From: Planctomycetales bacterium
GTDB lineage: Bacteria > Planctomycetota > SBBH01
Assembly (NCBI GenBank): GCA_005239795.1
Contig: SBBH01000066.1
Span: 1-5,177, forward strand
Length of the DNA stretch: 5,177 nt
Direction of reading: 5' to 3'
The notes below the pieces were generated by a model, which saw only the letters and a list, made by a program, of their open reading frames with translations, ran no database searches and was not told where the DNA came from. The position numbers and the translations under genes were made by a program. Shown piece after piece: positions 1 through 5,177 of the stretch (positions are counted from its first letter, which is position 1; each line of letters begins with the position of its first letter).

Positions 1-839
1 GCTCCCAGCGGATCAGTCTTCCCGGGGTCTATGCGGCGATCCAGGAGATCTTGAACGGGATCGACCCGATGATGGGGGCGATGCTGCAGATGCCGCTTTT
101 CCAGCTGAAGGGCTCGACAGGGATCGATTTCGAGAAGGATTTTCTGGGCAACATCGGCGACGAACTTTTTAGCTCGGAATCCCCTTCTCAGGCGGGCCTG
201 CCTGTCGGGTCTGGGAAAACCGGCGCGCCGGCCGACAACGATCTGCTCCTCTGGGTGCCGGTGAAGGACGCGCAAGCGCTGGGGGCGGCCCTCGTGGGGC
301 TCAAGAATCTCGTCGGCTCGGGTGAGGAGGGGGAGGGGGCCTTCACGGTGAAGGATTATCTGGGGACCCCGATCCACACCTTCAAGAATCCCCTGTCGAG
401 CGAGGAAGGGGCCCAGGAGAAGTTCATCAGCTACGCGATCGCGGGAGGGAATCTTTTCGTCTGCATCGGGACCACCTCTCCCCTGCAGGCCGTGATCCGG
501 AACATAGGAAAACCGGTCCGACCCGTCTGGGAAGATCCGGAAGTGCTAGGCGGAATTGAGAAGCTCCCGCCGGGATGCTGCGGCGTGACATTCACCCGCA
601 TGGAGGCGTTGCTCACAAACTTTTTCCGGGAAGTCAGGGAAAGACAGGAACGGTTGGATAGAGCGCTCAAGGACATTGAGGAAAAGATGGGGCCGTTGGA
701 GCCCCCTCTTTTGGGATTCTGCGATCCTTCCGTGAAGCTCGACCCGCGGGAGGCGGGCCGGTTTTTCGGGATGGCCACCTCCGGCCTCTACCGGACGGCC
801 GACGGGATTTTCATGCATCTGCGAGTGGCGCATCGATGA
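1..839 (+). CDS. DUF3352-like protein of unknown function, 3' part
   Basis: The reading frame (codons from base 3) is already open at the left edge, so the true start lies outside the window; about 278 residues are visible. An in-frame TTG at 51 has no reason to be the start, because coding sequence continues upstream of it. The visible part has patches typical of DUF3352-type exported proteins: an FEKDFLGNIGDELF segment (about 129-170), a WVPVKDAQAL strand-helix (about 252-281), FTVKDYLGTPIHTF (342-383), a GGNLFVCIG strand (about 447-473) and a closing FFGMATSGLYRTADGIF. A charged, probably helical stretch lies at about 600-690. I see no catalytic motif and cannot assign an activity. Its stop overlaps the next start as ATGA, so the two are probably translationally coupled. 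The coding call is firm; the family name is recognised by eye and is less certain. Confidence 0.75.
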   Translation, partial: SQRISLPGVYAAIQEILNGIDPMMGAMLQMPLFQLKGSTGIDFEKDFLGNIGDELFSSESPSQAGLPVGSGKTGAPADNDLLLWVPVKDAQALGAALVGLKNLVGSGEEGEGAFTVKDYLGTPIHTFKNPLSSEEGAQEKFISYAIAGGNLFVCIGTTSPLQAVIRNIGKPVRPVWEDPEVLGGIEKLPPGCCGVTFTRMEALLTNFFREVRERQERLDRALKDIEEKMGPLEPPLLGFCDPSVKLDPREAGRFFGMATSGLYRTADGIFMHLRVAHR

Positions 840-3163
840 GGCACTGGGTTGTCGTGGCGCTGGCGTTCGCTGGGTCGGCCCTGCAGGCAGGGCCGCACCT
901 TGAGCGCCCCTTCGCCCTGAGCGGCCCTGAGGTCACGAAGCTCGACTGGAACACACGCGCCCTTGTGGCCGCGGATCTCGACGGGGACAAGCGCCTGGAC
1001 CTGGCCGTCCTCAACAACGACCGGGCGAGGATCGACCTCCTGTTCCAGCGCGCTCCCGGCGAAAAGGATCCCCCGGGATTGCGCCAGGCCGTGACCGGAC
1101 GGTGGGACCCGGTCCTCGAGGATGCGCGCTTCCGCAAGGGCGCCATCGTGACCGGGCAATCGATGTGGGCCCTGGCGGCCGGGGATTTCGACGGGGACGG
1201 CCTGACGGACCTCGCCGCGACGGGGGCTCCCGACGGCCTCGTGATCCGCTATCAACAGAAGGGGGGGGAGTGGAGCCGAACGCGTGCGGTGGAGCTCTCT
1301 CGCCCCTCTCAACAGAGCTCGACCCTCGCCGCAGGGGATCTGGACGCGGATGGCCGGACCGATCTTGTCGTGATGACGCAGGAGGAGATCCTGGTGCTGC
1401 GCCAAATCCGGGGAGGAGAACTTGCGGGGCCGGTCCGCTACGGACTGTGTGACCGGGAGCCTTATGGGCTGATCCTGCGCGACGTCAACGGGGACAACCG
1501 GCCCGACATCGTTTATCTCGTCGCCAACAAGCCTGATCCTCTCCGGGTCCGGTTCCAGGACAAGGAGGGGCGCTTCGGGGCGGAGTTTTCTCTGTCGGTT
1601 CAGGCTCCTCGAGCCGGTCTTGTGCCGGTGGACCTGGTGCAAGAGCAAAAAGGCTCCTGCGGCTTCGCCCTGATCCAAGGCCGCACGGGACTCGTGGAGA
1701 TCGTGTCGGTCGGCCGGCCCGCCGGGGAGACCCGGGACGCCCAGGGAGAGGAGAAGGAGTCCCTTTTTGCCCAGGTTTTTCCCGTGCGTATGGACGGGAA
1801 ATCCGAGACCCCCTATGCCTTCGGCGATTTCGACGGAGACGGGCGGATTGATCTCGCGGCCGCCGACGTCAAGGGGGCGCAGATGCTGATCTATTTCCAG
1901 CACGAGAAAGGGGTGCTCTCCCAGCCGGAGGCTTTCCCCGCGCTTTCCGATATCTCTGCGATCGCGGCCGGGGACCTGGACAGGGACGGACGCGCTGAAC
2001 TGGTCATGGCGAGTTCGCGTGAAAAATCCCTGGCGGTGTCGGTCTTTTCCGAGGTCGGGCGCATGGCCTATCCGAGGCCGGTCCCCCTGACGGGAGTGCC
2101 CTCTGCCGTCGCCGTTATGGACGCCGACGGCGACGGGGCACTTGAGGTCCTTTGCGTCAAGGAGGAGGAGAGGAAACGTTTCGTCTGCGTCTGCCGTCGC
2201 TCAAACAACGGAGAATGGGCCGTCGCCCAGAACGAGATCGCCGATCTGCGGGCCGATCCTTCCGGGATGCGGGGTTTTGATGCCGATGGGGACGGGCATC
2301 TGGATCTGATGATTTTCGTCCCCCATGATCCGGCGCGGCTTCTCAAAGGGGACGGGAAGGGGACGTTCGTCGAAGTCGCCGCCGACACCGCCTTCCGGAA
2401 GGGGTTGGTGGATCGCTTGAGCCCCTCGGAGATCTCCCTGGGGGACGTGGACGGCGACGGGAAGGATGAGCTTCTCGTTGCCCGGACCGGCTTTGCGCGA
2501 AGCCTCCGGATGGAAGTGGCGGGGGGGCTCGATGTGGTCGACCAGTACCATGCGGCCGATCCGGAGGCGGCGGTCGGGGCCTGCCTGGCCGCGGACATCG
2601 ACGCGGACAAGGGGTGCGAGATCCTGCTTTTGGGGAAGACCGGCGAGTGGCTTCTGGTCTTGCGCAAGGATTCCCAAGGAGTGTTCCGGCCGGAGCGCAC
2701 CATCCCCATGGGGCGGATCGACCTGGTGGGAGCCGAGGTCAGGGATCTCGAACAGGACGGGAAGCCGGACCTTTTCTTTTTCGGGAAGGACCGATTCTGG
2801 TGGATTCCGGCGGGGCGCCAGGACGTGGCTGTCTCGACGGTGGCCACCTATGAGACCGACCTCAAGGGAGTCGCCTACGCGGACGCCGCCGCGGGCGATT
2901 TGAACGGCGACGGGCGCCAAGATCTGGTTCTCCTGGACGGCGCGGAGGGGCGGATCCTGGAGATCCTATCGAAGGACGCCGCGGACGTCTGGCGAAGCCG
3001 GTATCATTTTCGCGTTTTCGAGGCGAATGCCCATTACGAGGGGCGCCGCGGCGCGCCGCGTGAGCCGCGCGAGATGTTGGTGGCGGACCTGACCGGCGAC
3101 GGGAAGGACGACCTGCTCCTTCTCTGCCACGATCGGATCCTGTTGTATCCCCAAGAGCAGTGA
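836..3163 (+). CDS. Secreted FG-GAP/VCBS repeat beta-propeller protein (14 repeats)
   Basis: This is a 775-residue exported protein. Residues 1-18 form a signal peptide (MRHW, then a hydrophobic VVVALAFAGSAL core, likely cut after LQA). The rest is a regular series of FG-GAP/VCBS units, each with a DxDGDGxxD calcium-binding loop followed by a short hydrophobic strand. Loops begin near residues 47, 117, 168, 216, 331, 380, 429, 482, 537, 587, 637, 688 and 751. A fourteenth unit near 266 (DLVQEQKGSCGFALI) keeps the strand but has lost the calcium ligands. Most spacings are 48-55 residues. Fourteen units would suit two seven-bladed propellers, which is inference. Such proteins usually act outside the cytoplasm in binding or adhesion; no enzymatic motif or extra domain is visible and the protein ends directly after the last blade. 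The ATG at 836 is preferred because it overlaps the upstream stop and leads straight into the signal peptide. Confidence 0.93.
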   Translation: MRHWVVVALAFAGSALQAGPHLERPFALSGPEVTKLDWNTRALVAADLDGDKRLDLAVLNNDRARIDLLFQRAPGEKDPPGLRQAVTGRWDPVLEDARFRKGAIVTGQSMWALAAGDFDGDGLTDLAATGAPDGLVIRYQQKGGEWSRTRAVELSRPSQQSSTLAAGDLDADGRTDLVVMTQEEILVLRQIRGGELAGPVRYGLCDREPYGLILRDVNGDNRPDIVYLVANKPDPLRVRFQDKEGRFGAEFSLSVQAPRAGLVPVDLVQEQKGSCGFALIQGRTGLVEIVSVGRPAGETRDAQGEEKESLFAQVFPVRMDGKSETPYAFGDFDGDGRIDLAAADVKGAQMLIYFQHEKGVLSQPEAFPALSDISAIAAGDLDRDGRAELVMASSREKSLAVSVFSEVGRMAYPRPVPLTGVPSAVAVMDADGDGALEVLCVKEEERKRFVCVCRRSNNGEWAVAQNEIADLRADPSGMRGFDADGDGHLDLMIFVPHDPARLLKGDGKGTFVEVAADTAFRKGLVDRLSPSEISLGDVDGDGKDELLVARTGFARSLRMEVAGGLDVVDQYHAADPEAAVGACLAADIDADKGCEILLLGKTGEWLLVLRKDSQGVFRPERTIPMGRIDLVGAEVRDLEQDGKPDLFFFGKDRFWWIPAGRQDVAVSTVATYETDLKGVAYADAAAGDLNGDGRQDLVLLDGAEGRILEILSKDAADVWRSRYHFRVFEANAHYEGRRGAPREPREMLVADLTGDGKDDLLLLCHDRILLYPQEQ

Positions 3164-3474
3164 TGCGTTTCGAGAAACATCTCTTCGTCTGCCAGAACGA
3201 GCGTAAGCCGGACGATCCGCGCGGCTGCTGCGCCGCCAAGGGGTCGGCCGAGGTGCTCGATCTCTTGAAGAAGAAGATTCATGCGATGGGGCTCAAGAAG
3301 AAAATCCGGATCAACAAGGCGGGGTGCCTCGACCAGTGCGCTCGCGGGGTGTCGATCGTGGTCTACCCGGAAGGGGTTTGGTACGGGGGGGTCACGCCCG
3401 CCGATGCCGAGGAGATTCTCGAGAAGCATCTCATCGGTGGCCAGCCCGTGGAAAGATTGAGAACGGATCTGTGA
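3163..3474 (+). CDS. Thioredoxin-like [2Fe-2S] ferredoxin
   Basis: This 103-residue electron carrier has a thioredoxin-like fold, as in the Aquifex-type [2Fe-2S] ferredoxin and NuoE/HoxE-like domains. The likely cluster ligands are C10 (FVCQN), C23 (GCCAAKGS; C22 is the less likely of the pair), C55 and C59 (GCLDQC), spaced C-x12-C-x31-C-x3-C. The conserved VVYPEGVWYGGV strand pair follows at about 66-77, then the helix PADAEEILEKHLIGG and the PVERL tail; the length is normal for the family. ATG at 3163 is preferred, with a modest AAGAG at 3153-3157. A GTG one codon earlier (3160) is also possible. The stop of the propeller gene and this start share one base (TGATG), so it is translationally coupled to a secreted protein although it should itself be cytoplasmic. 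Its redox partner is unknown; the diiron protein downstream is a candidate. Confidence 0.92.
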   Translation: MRFEKHLFVCQNERKPDDPRGCCAAKGSAEVLDLLKKKIHAMGLKKKIRINKAGCLDQCARGVSIVVYPEGVWYGGVTPADAEEILEKHLIGGQPVERLRTDL

Positions 3475-3475
3475 T

Positions 3476-3540
3476 CGTCATGTGTCACGCGTCATGAGAA
3501 AGAAGGCGCGTGACGCATGACGCGTGACGGAAACATGACG
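3476..3540 (+). repeat. Long imperfect inverted repeat (hairpin) just after the ferredoxin stop
   Basis: The left arm 3476-3496 (CGTCATG-T-GTCACGCGTCATG) is complementary to 3516-3540 (CATGACGCGTGAC-GGAAA-CATGACG). This gives 13 + 7 base pairs around a 1/5-base internal loop, with a 19-base apical loop at 3497-3515. The arm begins one base after the ferredoxin stop codon (3472-3474). No T-run follows, so it is not a classical intrinsic terminator. It may act as an mRNA 3' end stabiliser, a processing site or a REP-like dispersed repeat. The pairing is read directly from the sequence; any role is inference. Confidence 0.7.
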
Positions 3541-3551
3541 CGTGACGGAAA
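3516..3551 (+). repeat. Exact 18-bp tandem duplication
   Basis: CATGACGCGTGACGGAAA occurs twice with no gap, at 3516-3533 and 3534-3551. A shorter related unit, CGCGTGAC, also occurs at 3507-3514, and the core is present inverted at 3484-3496. The second copy supplies the AAA that opens the AAAGGAG ribosome binding site of the diiron protein gene. There are only two copies and no spacers, so this is not a CRISPR array. Confidence 0.9.
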
Positions 3552-3555
3552 GGAG
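3549..3555 (+). promoter_or_regulatory. Shine-Dalgarno AAAGGAG deciding the start of the PaaA-like gene
   Basis: AAAGGAG lies five bases (TGAAT) before the GTG at 3561. That spacing favours 3561 over the in-frame GTG at 3555, which overlaps the motif itself, and over ATG 3591, which has no such motif upstream. The ATG at 3559 is in another frame that stops after 11 codons. The first three bases of the motif belong to the 18-bp repeat. Confidence 0.75.
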
Positions 3556-3560
3556 TGAAT

Positions 3561-4277
3561 GTGCCCTCGAAATCGGCTTCTTCTGTGCAGATGACCCCCG
3601 AATACCGCAAGACCCTCACGCAGATGATGGAGTCTCAGGCGTACCGGGAGCTCGCCGCCGCGCAGATGTTCGGCTACGGCCTGCAGTTCATCCCGGACTT
3701 GAAATCCTTGAAATTCCTGACGTGGCACGTGACTGAGGAGATGGAGCACTACGAGGATGTCGCCGTCATGTACCAGTCGTTCACGGGCCGGTCGGTCGAG
3801 CCCATGGTGAACAAGCGCCTCAAGGAGAAGCCGGTCCCGTTCGCCCAGTCGTGGTACGAGCTGGCCATGGCCCAGTTCCTCTACGACCGCGGGGGGTTCT
3901 GGCAGCTCAAGGACTACGAGGCGTGCTCCTTCCAGCCCTACCGGAAGGTGATTCAGAAGATCATCAAGGAGGAGGCGGGGCACCAGAACCTGGGGGAGAA
4001 GATCGTCGTCGAGCTCACGAAGACGGGGGAATTTGACGGCGTGAAGCAGACGCTCTTCGAGAAATGGCTCAAGCTGGGGATGCTCTCTTTTGGAAGGCCC
4101 GGCACGCCCGGGAACAGGTATGCGATCTCGGTGGGGCTCAAGAAACGCGACTCCGGCGAGATCATGCAGGACTTCGTGAGCGACATCAAACCGGCCGTCA
4201 GGGCCTGCGGCGTGAAATTCCCGGATCCCGCGAAGATCGGACTCGAGTGCCCGGCTGATTTGGACTGGCGCCTCTAG
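3561..4277 (+). CDS. PaaA/PaaC-family ferritin-like diiron protein (PaaA-like oxygenase subunit)
   Basis: This 238-residue protein (GTG start) resembles PaaA, the catalytic diiron subunit of 1,2-phenylacetyl-CoA epoxidase. It carries the full four-helix diiron set: E30 in YRELAAAQ, E60 and H63 in EEMEH, E100 in WYELAMAQ, and E138 and H141 in KEEAGHQN. Other PaaA-like features are an opening PEYRKTL, PYRKVIQKI before the last ExxH, FGRPGTPGN at 177-185, FPDPAK at 220-225 and a final DW near the C terminus. It is shorter than E. coli PaaA (about 309 residues), mainly through a shorter C-terminal tail. The intact ligands suggest an active oxygenase or oxidase, but the substrate cannot be read from sequence. 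The partner genes paaB, paaC, paaD and paaE are absent on both sides, so it may be a stand-alone relative rather than part of a phenylacetate pathway. It has its own strong ribosome binding site after a repeat-filled spacer, and a ferredoxin lies directly upstream. Confidence 0.85.
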   Translation: MPSKSASSVQMTPEYRKTLTQMMESQAYRELAAAQMFGYGLQFIPDLKSLKFLTWHVTEEMEHYEDVAVMYQSFTGRSVEPMVNKRLKEKPVPFAQSWYELAMAQFLYDRGGFWQLKDYEACSFQPYRKVIQKIIKEEAGHQNLGEKIVVELTKTGEFDGVKQTLFEKWLKLGMLSFGRPGTPGNRYAISVGLKKRDSGEIMQDFVSDIKPAVRACGVKFPDPAKIGLECPADLDWRL

Positions 4278-4282
4278 GAACG

Positions 4283-4308
4283 GAAGGTGGGGCGAAACGA
4301 CCCCCTTC
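4283..4308 (+). other. Hairpin after the diiron protein gene, possible weak terminator
   Basis: GAAGG-T-GGG at 4283-4291 can pair with CCCCCTTC at 4301-4308 (eight pairs, one bulged T, nine-base loop), six bases after the stop codon. It is followed by TCGAGG rather than a T-run, so intrinsic termination is doubtful. It lies just before the ribosome binding site of the GNAT remnant. Confidence 0.35.
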
Positions 4309-4320
4309 TCGAGGAGTGCC

Positions 4321-4438
4321 ATGACGCCCTACCAGATTCCCAAGGCGACGGTCGAGGATGCCGCGGCGATTGCGCGCGGTCCCTATCGACACGTGGCTCA
4401 CGACATACCGCGGGATCGTTTGTATTCTCTCTCTATGA
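4321..4438 (+). pseudogene. GNAT-family N-acetyltransferase N-terminal remnant, frameshifted and truncated
   Basis: A strong GAGGAG (4311-4316) sits four bases before ATG 4321. The first 19 codons read MTPYQIPKATVEDAAAIAR, the usual first strand and helix of a GNAT acetyltransferase. From there the original frame gives unrelated residues. Skipping one G within the GCGCGCGG run near 4377-4379 gives V-P-IDTWLTTYRGIV (4379-4420), the next conserved GNAT block. This frame stops at 4436-4438 after CILSL. The acetyl-CoA binding part (Q/RxxGxG/A) and the remaining roughly 120-130 residues are missing, and low-complexity repeats take over. A 73-codon open frame (4321-4542) exists but does not look like a folded protein. 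The remnant was probably once an intact GNAT gene. An assembly error could explain the frameshift but not the missing two-thirds. Confidence 0.65.
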
Positions 4439-4467
4439 AGGCCGCCGGCCGCGTTTGTATCTTAGCC

Positions 4468-4521
4468 GTTTTCCGTTTATCCATTTGTTTGGTGTTTGCC
4501 GTTTGGTGTTTGGAGTTTTGC
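4468..4521 (+). repeat. Degenerate 7-bp tandem repeat, GTTTGGN type
   Basis: Five consecutive 7-mers run without a break: GTTTGGT (4487), GTTTGCC (4494), GTTTGGT (4501), GTTTGGA (4508) and GTTTTGC (4515). Two more diverged units, GTTTTCC (4468) and GTTTATC (4475), precede them after a five-base interruption. Isolated GTTTGTA units occur at 4418 and 4453. The tract is strikingly richer in T than the rest of the window and encodes nothing recognisable. It fills the space between the GNAT remnant and the flavin oxidoreductase gene. Confidence 0.8.
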
Positions 4522-4525
4522 TTCT

Positions 4526-5177
4526 ATGTGGCATCCGCCTGAGCGCATCAGATGGGATCCTCCCCCGACCCGCTGGCCGAGCGAGCAGGAGGCGGCCGCC
4601 TCGCGCTGGTTCTCGCCCCTGCGGATCGGCCCCGTCTCCTTGGAGCAGCGCACCTGGGTCCCGGCGATGGTCCCCTGGCGCGCCACAGAAGAGGGGTTCG
4701 TCACACCGGAGGTCTTGGGCTGGTACGGGCGTTTTGCTCGAGGGGGCCCCGGCGCGATCGTGGTCGAGGCAACCGGCGTCCGGGACATCCCGAGTGGCCC
4801 CTTGCTCCGGATCGGCCACGACCGCTTCCTGCCGGGGCTCGAGACGCTCGTCGAGACGGTGCGCCGCGAAAGCAGCGGCCGGACGCGCCTGTTGATCCAG
4901 ATCATCGACTTTTTGGCGATCAAGCGGCGCCCCGAAAAAGAGAAATTTATCCGGCGATTTTTGTCGGTGACCGACCGCCACCGGACGGCGCTCGGTCTGG
5001 CGGGGGCGCCTGAAGAGGCGGTCCGGGAGCGGCTTTTGGCGCTCCCCGAGGCCGAGCTCGACAGGGTCCTCGATCCGCGCGAGCGCGAGTCGCTCCGGTT
5101 CGGCTTTCGCGAGCGGGTCACCGACCTCGACGCCGCGCGGGAGGAAGAGGTCCTCCAGCGCTCCGTCGCGGTGCTCA
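4526..5177 (+). CDS. NADH:flavin oxidoreductase, Old Yellow Enzyme family, N-terminal part
   Basis: The frame is open from ATG 4526 to the right edge (217 complete codons), so the gene is cut by the window. It encodes the first part of the FMN-binding TIM barrel. Visible features are FSPLRIG at 29-35, PAMVPW at 46-51 (equivalent to the APM motif by the flavin), GFVTPEVLGWYGRFARGGPGAIVVEATGV at 57-85 in consecutive blocks, the IGHDRFLPGL helix at 96-105, and IQIIDF at 124-129, where Q125 matches the flavin-contacting Gln of the usual QLxHxGR. After this comes a long charged helical segment (about 130-217). The barrel half with the catalytic His/Asn and the remaining FMN sites lies outside. Such enzymes reduce activated C=C bonds or similar acceptors with NAD(P)H. 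ATG 4526 is the natural start: a TTGGAG at 4510-4515 lies ten bases upstream and the protein's conserved MxHPPERIR opening follows. Another open frame over the same DNA (4287-4895) is a shadow. Confidence 0.9.
   Translation, partial: MWHPPERIRWDPPPTRWPSEQEAAASRWFSPLRIGPVSLEQRTWVPAMVPWRATEEGFVTPEVLGWYGRFARGGPGAIVVEATGVRDIPSGPLLRIGHDRFLPGLETLVETVRRESSGRTRLLIQIIDFLAIKRRPEKEKFIRRFLSVTDRHRTALGLAGAPEEAVRERLLALPEAELDRVLDPRERESLRFGFRERVTDLDAAREEEVLQRSVAVL

Noticed and set aside
51..53. TTG as the start codon of the first gene
   Set aside because: The same frame is open and protein-like back to the window edge, and no ribosome binding site precedes it.
1261..1268. Run of eight G within the propeller gene as a phase-variation site or frameshift
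   Set aside because: Calcium-loop repeats continue in the same frame on both sides, and similar shorter G-runs occur elsewhere (near 2520 and 3386) as expected from GC-rich Gly codons.
788..1903. Long minus-strand open frame (371 codons) opposite the propeller gene
   Set aside because: It is antisense to strongly repetitive FG-GAP coding sequence, has no recognisable domain and is rich in Arg, Pro and Gly, as expected for a GC-rich shadow frame.
3516..3551. Possible CRISPR fragment
   Set aside because: Only two 18-bp copies, directly adjacent with no spacer, and no cas genes.
3492..4322. Minus-strand open frame of 276 codons opposite the diiron protein gene
   Set aside because: The + strand carries clear PaaA-like motifs over the same region; the antisense product is a Leu/Arg/Pro/His-rich shadow.
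4441..4525. Sigma-70-type promoter in the T-rich tract
   Set aside because: TTG- and TAT-like words are frequent here because of the repeats; no -35/-10 pair with convincing sequence and spacing stands out.
4321..4542. Intact 73-residue small protein with a hydrophobic C terminus
   Set aside because: The start is a GNAT N terminus, and the hydrophobic tail is translated from the 7-bp repeat tract, so a frameshifted remnant explains it better.
4287..4895. Plus-strand open frame of 202 codons across the GNAT remnant and the OYE gene
   Set aside because: From 4526 the other frame shows sustained Old Yellow Enzyme motifs; this frame is Ser/Arg/Gly-rich without domains.

Overview
This is a GC-rich, gene-dense bacterial window in which every supportable gene lies on the + strand. 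The mix suggests an uncultivated soil or groundwater-type bacterium: a secreted propeller protein built from FG-GAP/VCBS repeats, a DUF3352-like protein, a thioredoxin-fold ferredoxin, a PaaA-like diiron protein, and intergenic spacers made of short repeats. PVC, acidobacterial or deltaproteobacterial relatives would all fit. The sequence alone does not settle the phylum.

Layout. Positions 1-3474 hold a tight three-gene run: the 3' end of a DUF3352-like gene of unknown function, a 775-residue exported protein with 14 propeller-type repeats, and a small [2Fe-2S] ferredoxin. Their stops and starts overlap (ATGA, then TGATG), so they are almost certainly co-transcribed and translationally coupled. 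The spacer 3475-3560 is filled by an inverted repeat and an exact 18-bp tandem duplication that runs into the Shine-Dalgarno sequence of the next gene. That gene (3561-4277) is a stand-alone homologue of the catalytic subunit PaaA of phenylacetyl-CoA epoxidase, with a complete diiron ligand set.

Positions 4278-4525 contain no intact gene. A good ribosome binding site and ATG lead into the first ~33 codons of a GNAT acetyltransferase. It is broken by an apparent one-base insertion and then gives way to an AT-richer tract of GTTTGGN-type 7-bp repeats. The tract ends beside the start of the last gene (4526 to the window edge), the N-terminal part of an Old Yellow Enzyme family NADH:flavin oxidoreductase.

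Functionally the window falls into an envelope or secreted part (first two genes) and a redox part (ferredoxin, PaaA-like diiron protein, flavin reductase). The ferredoxin could supply electrons to the diiron protein, but this is inference from proximity only. I see no convincing new multi-gene system. The most unusual material is the two spacers and the decayed GNAT gene.
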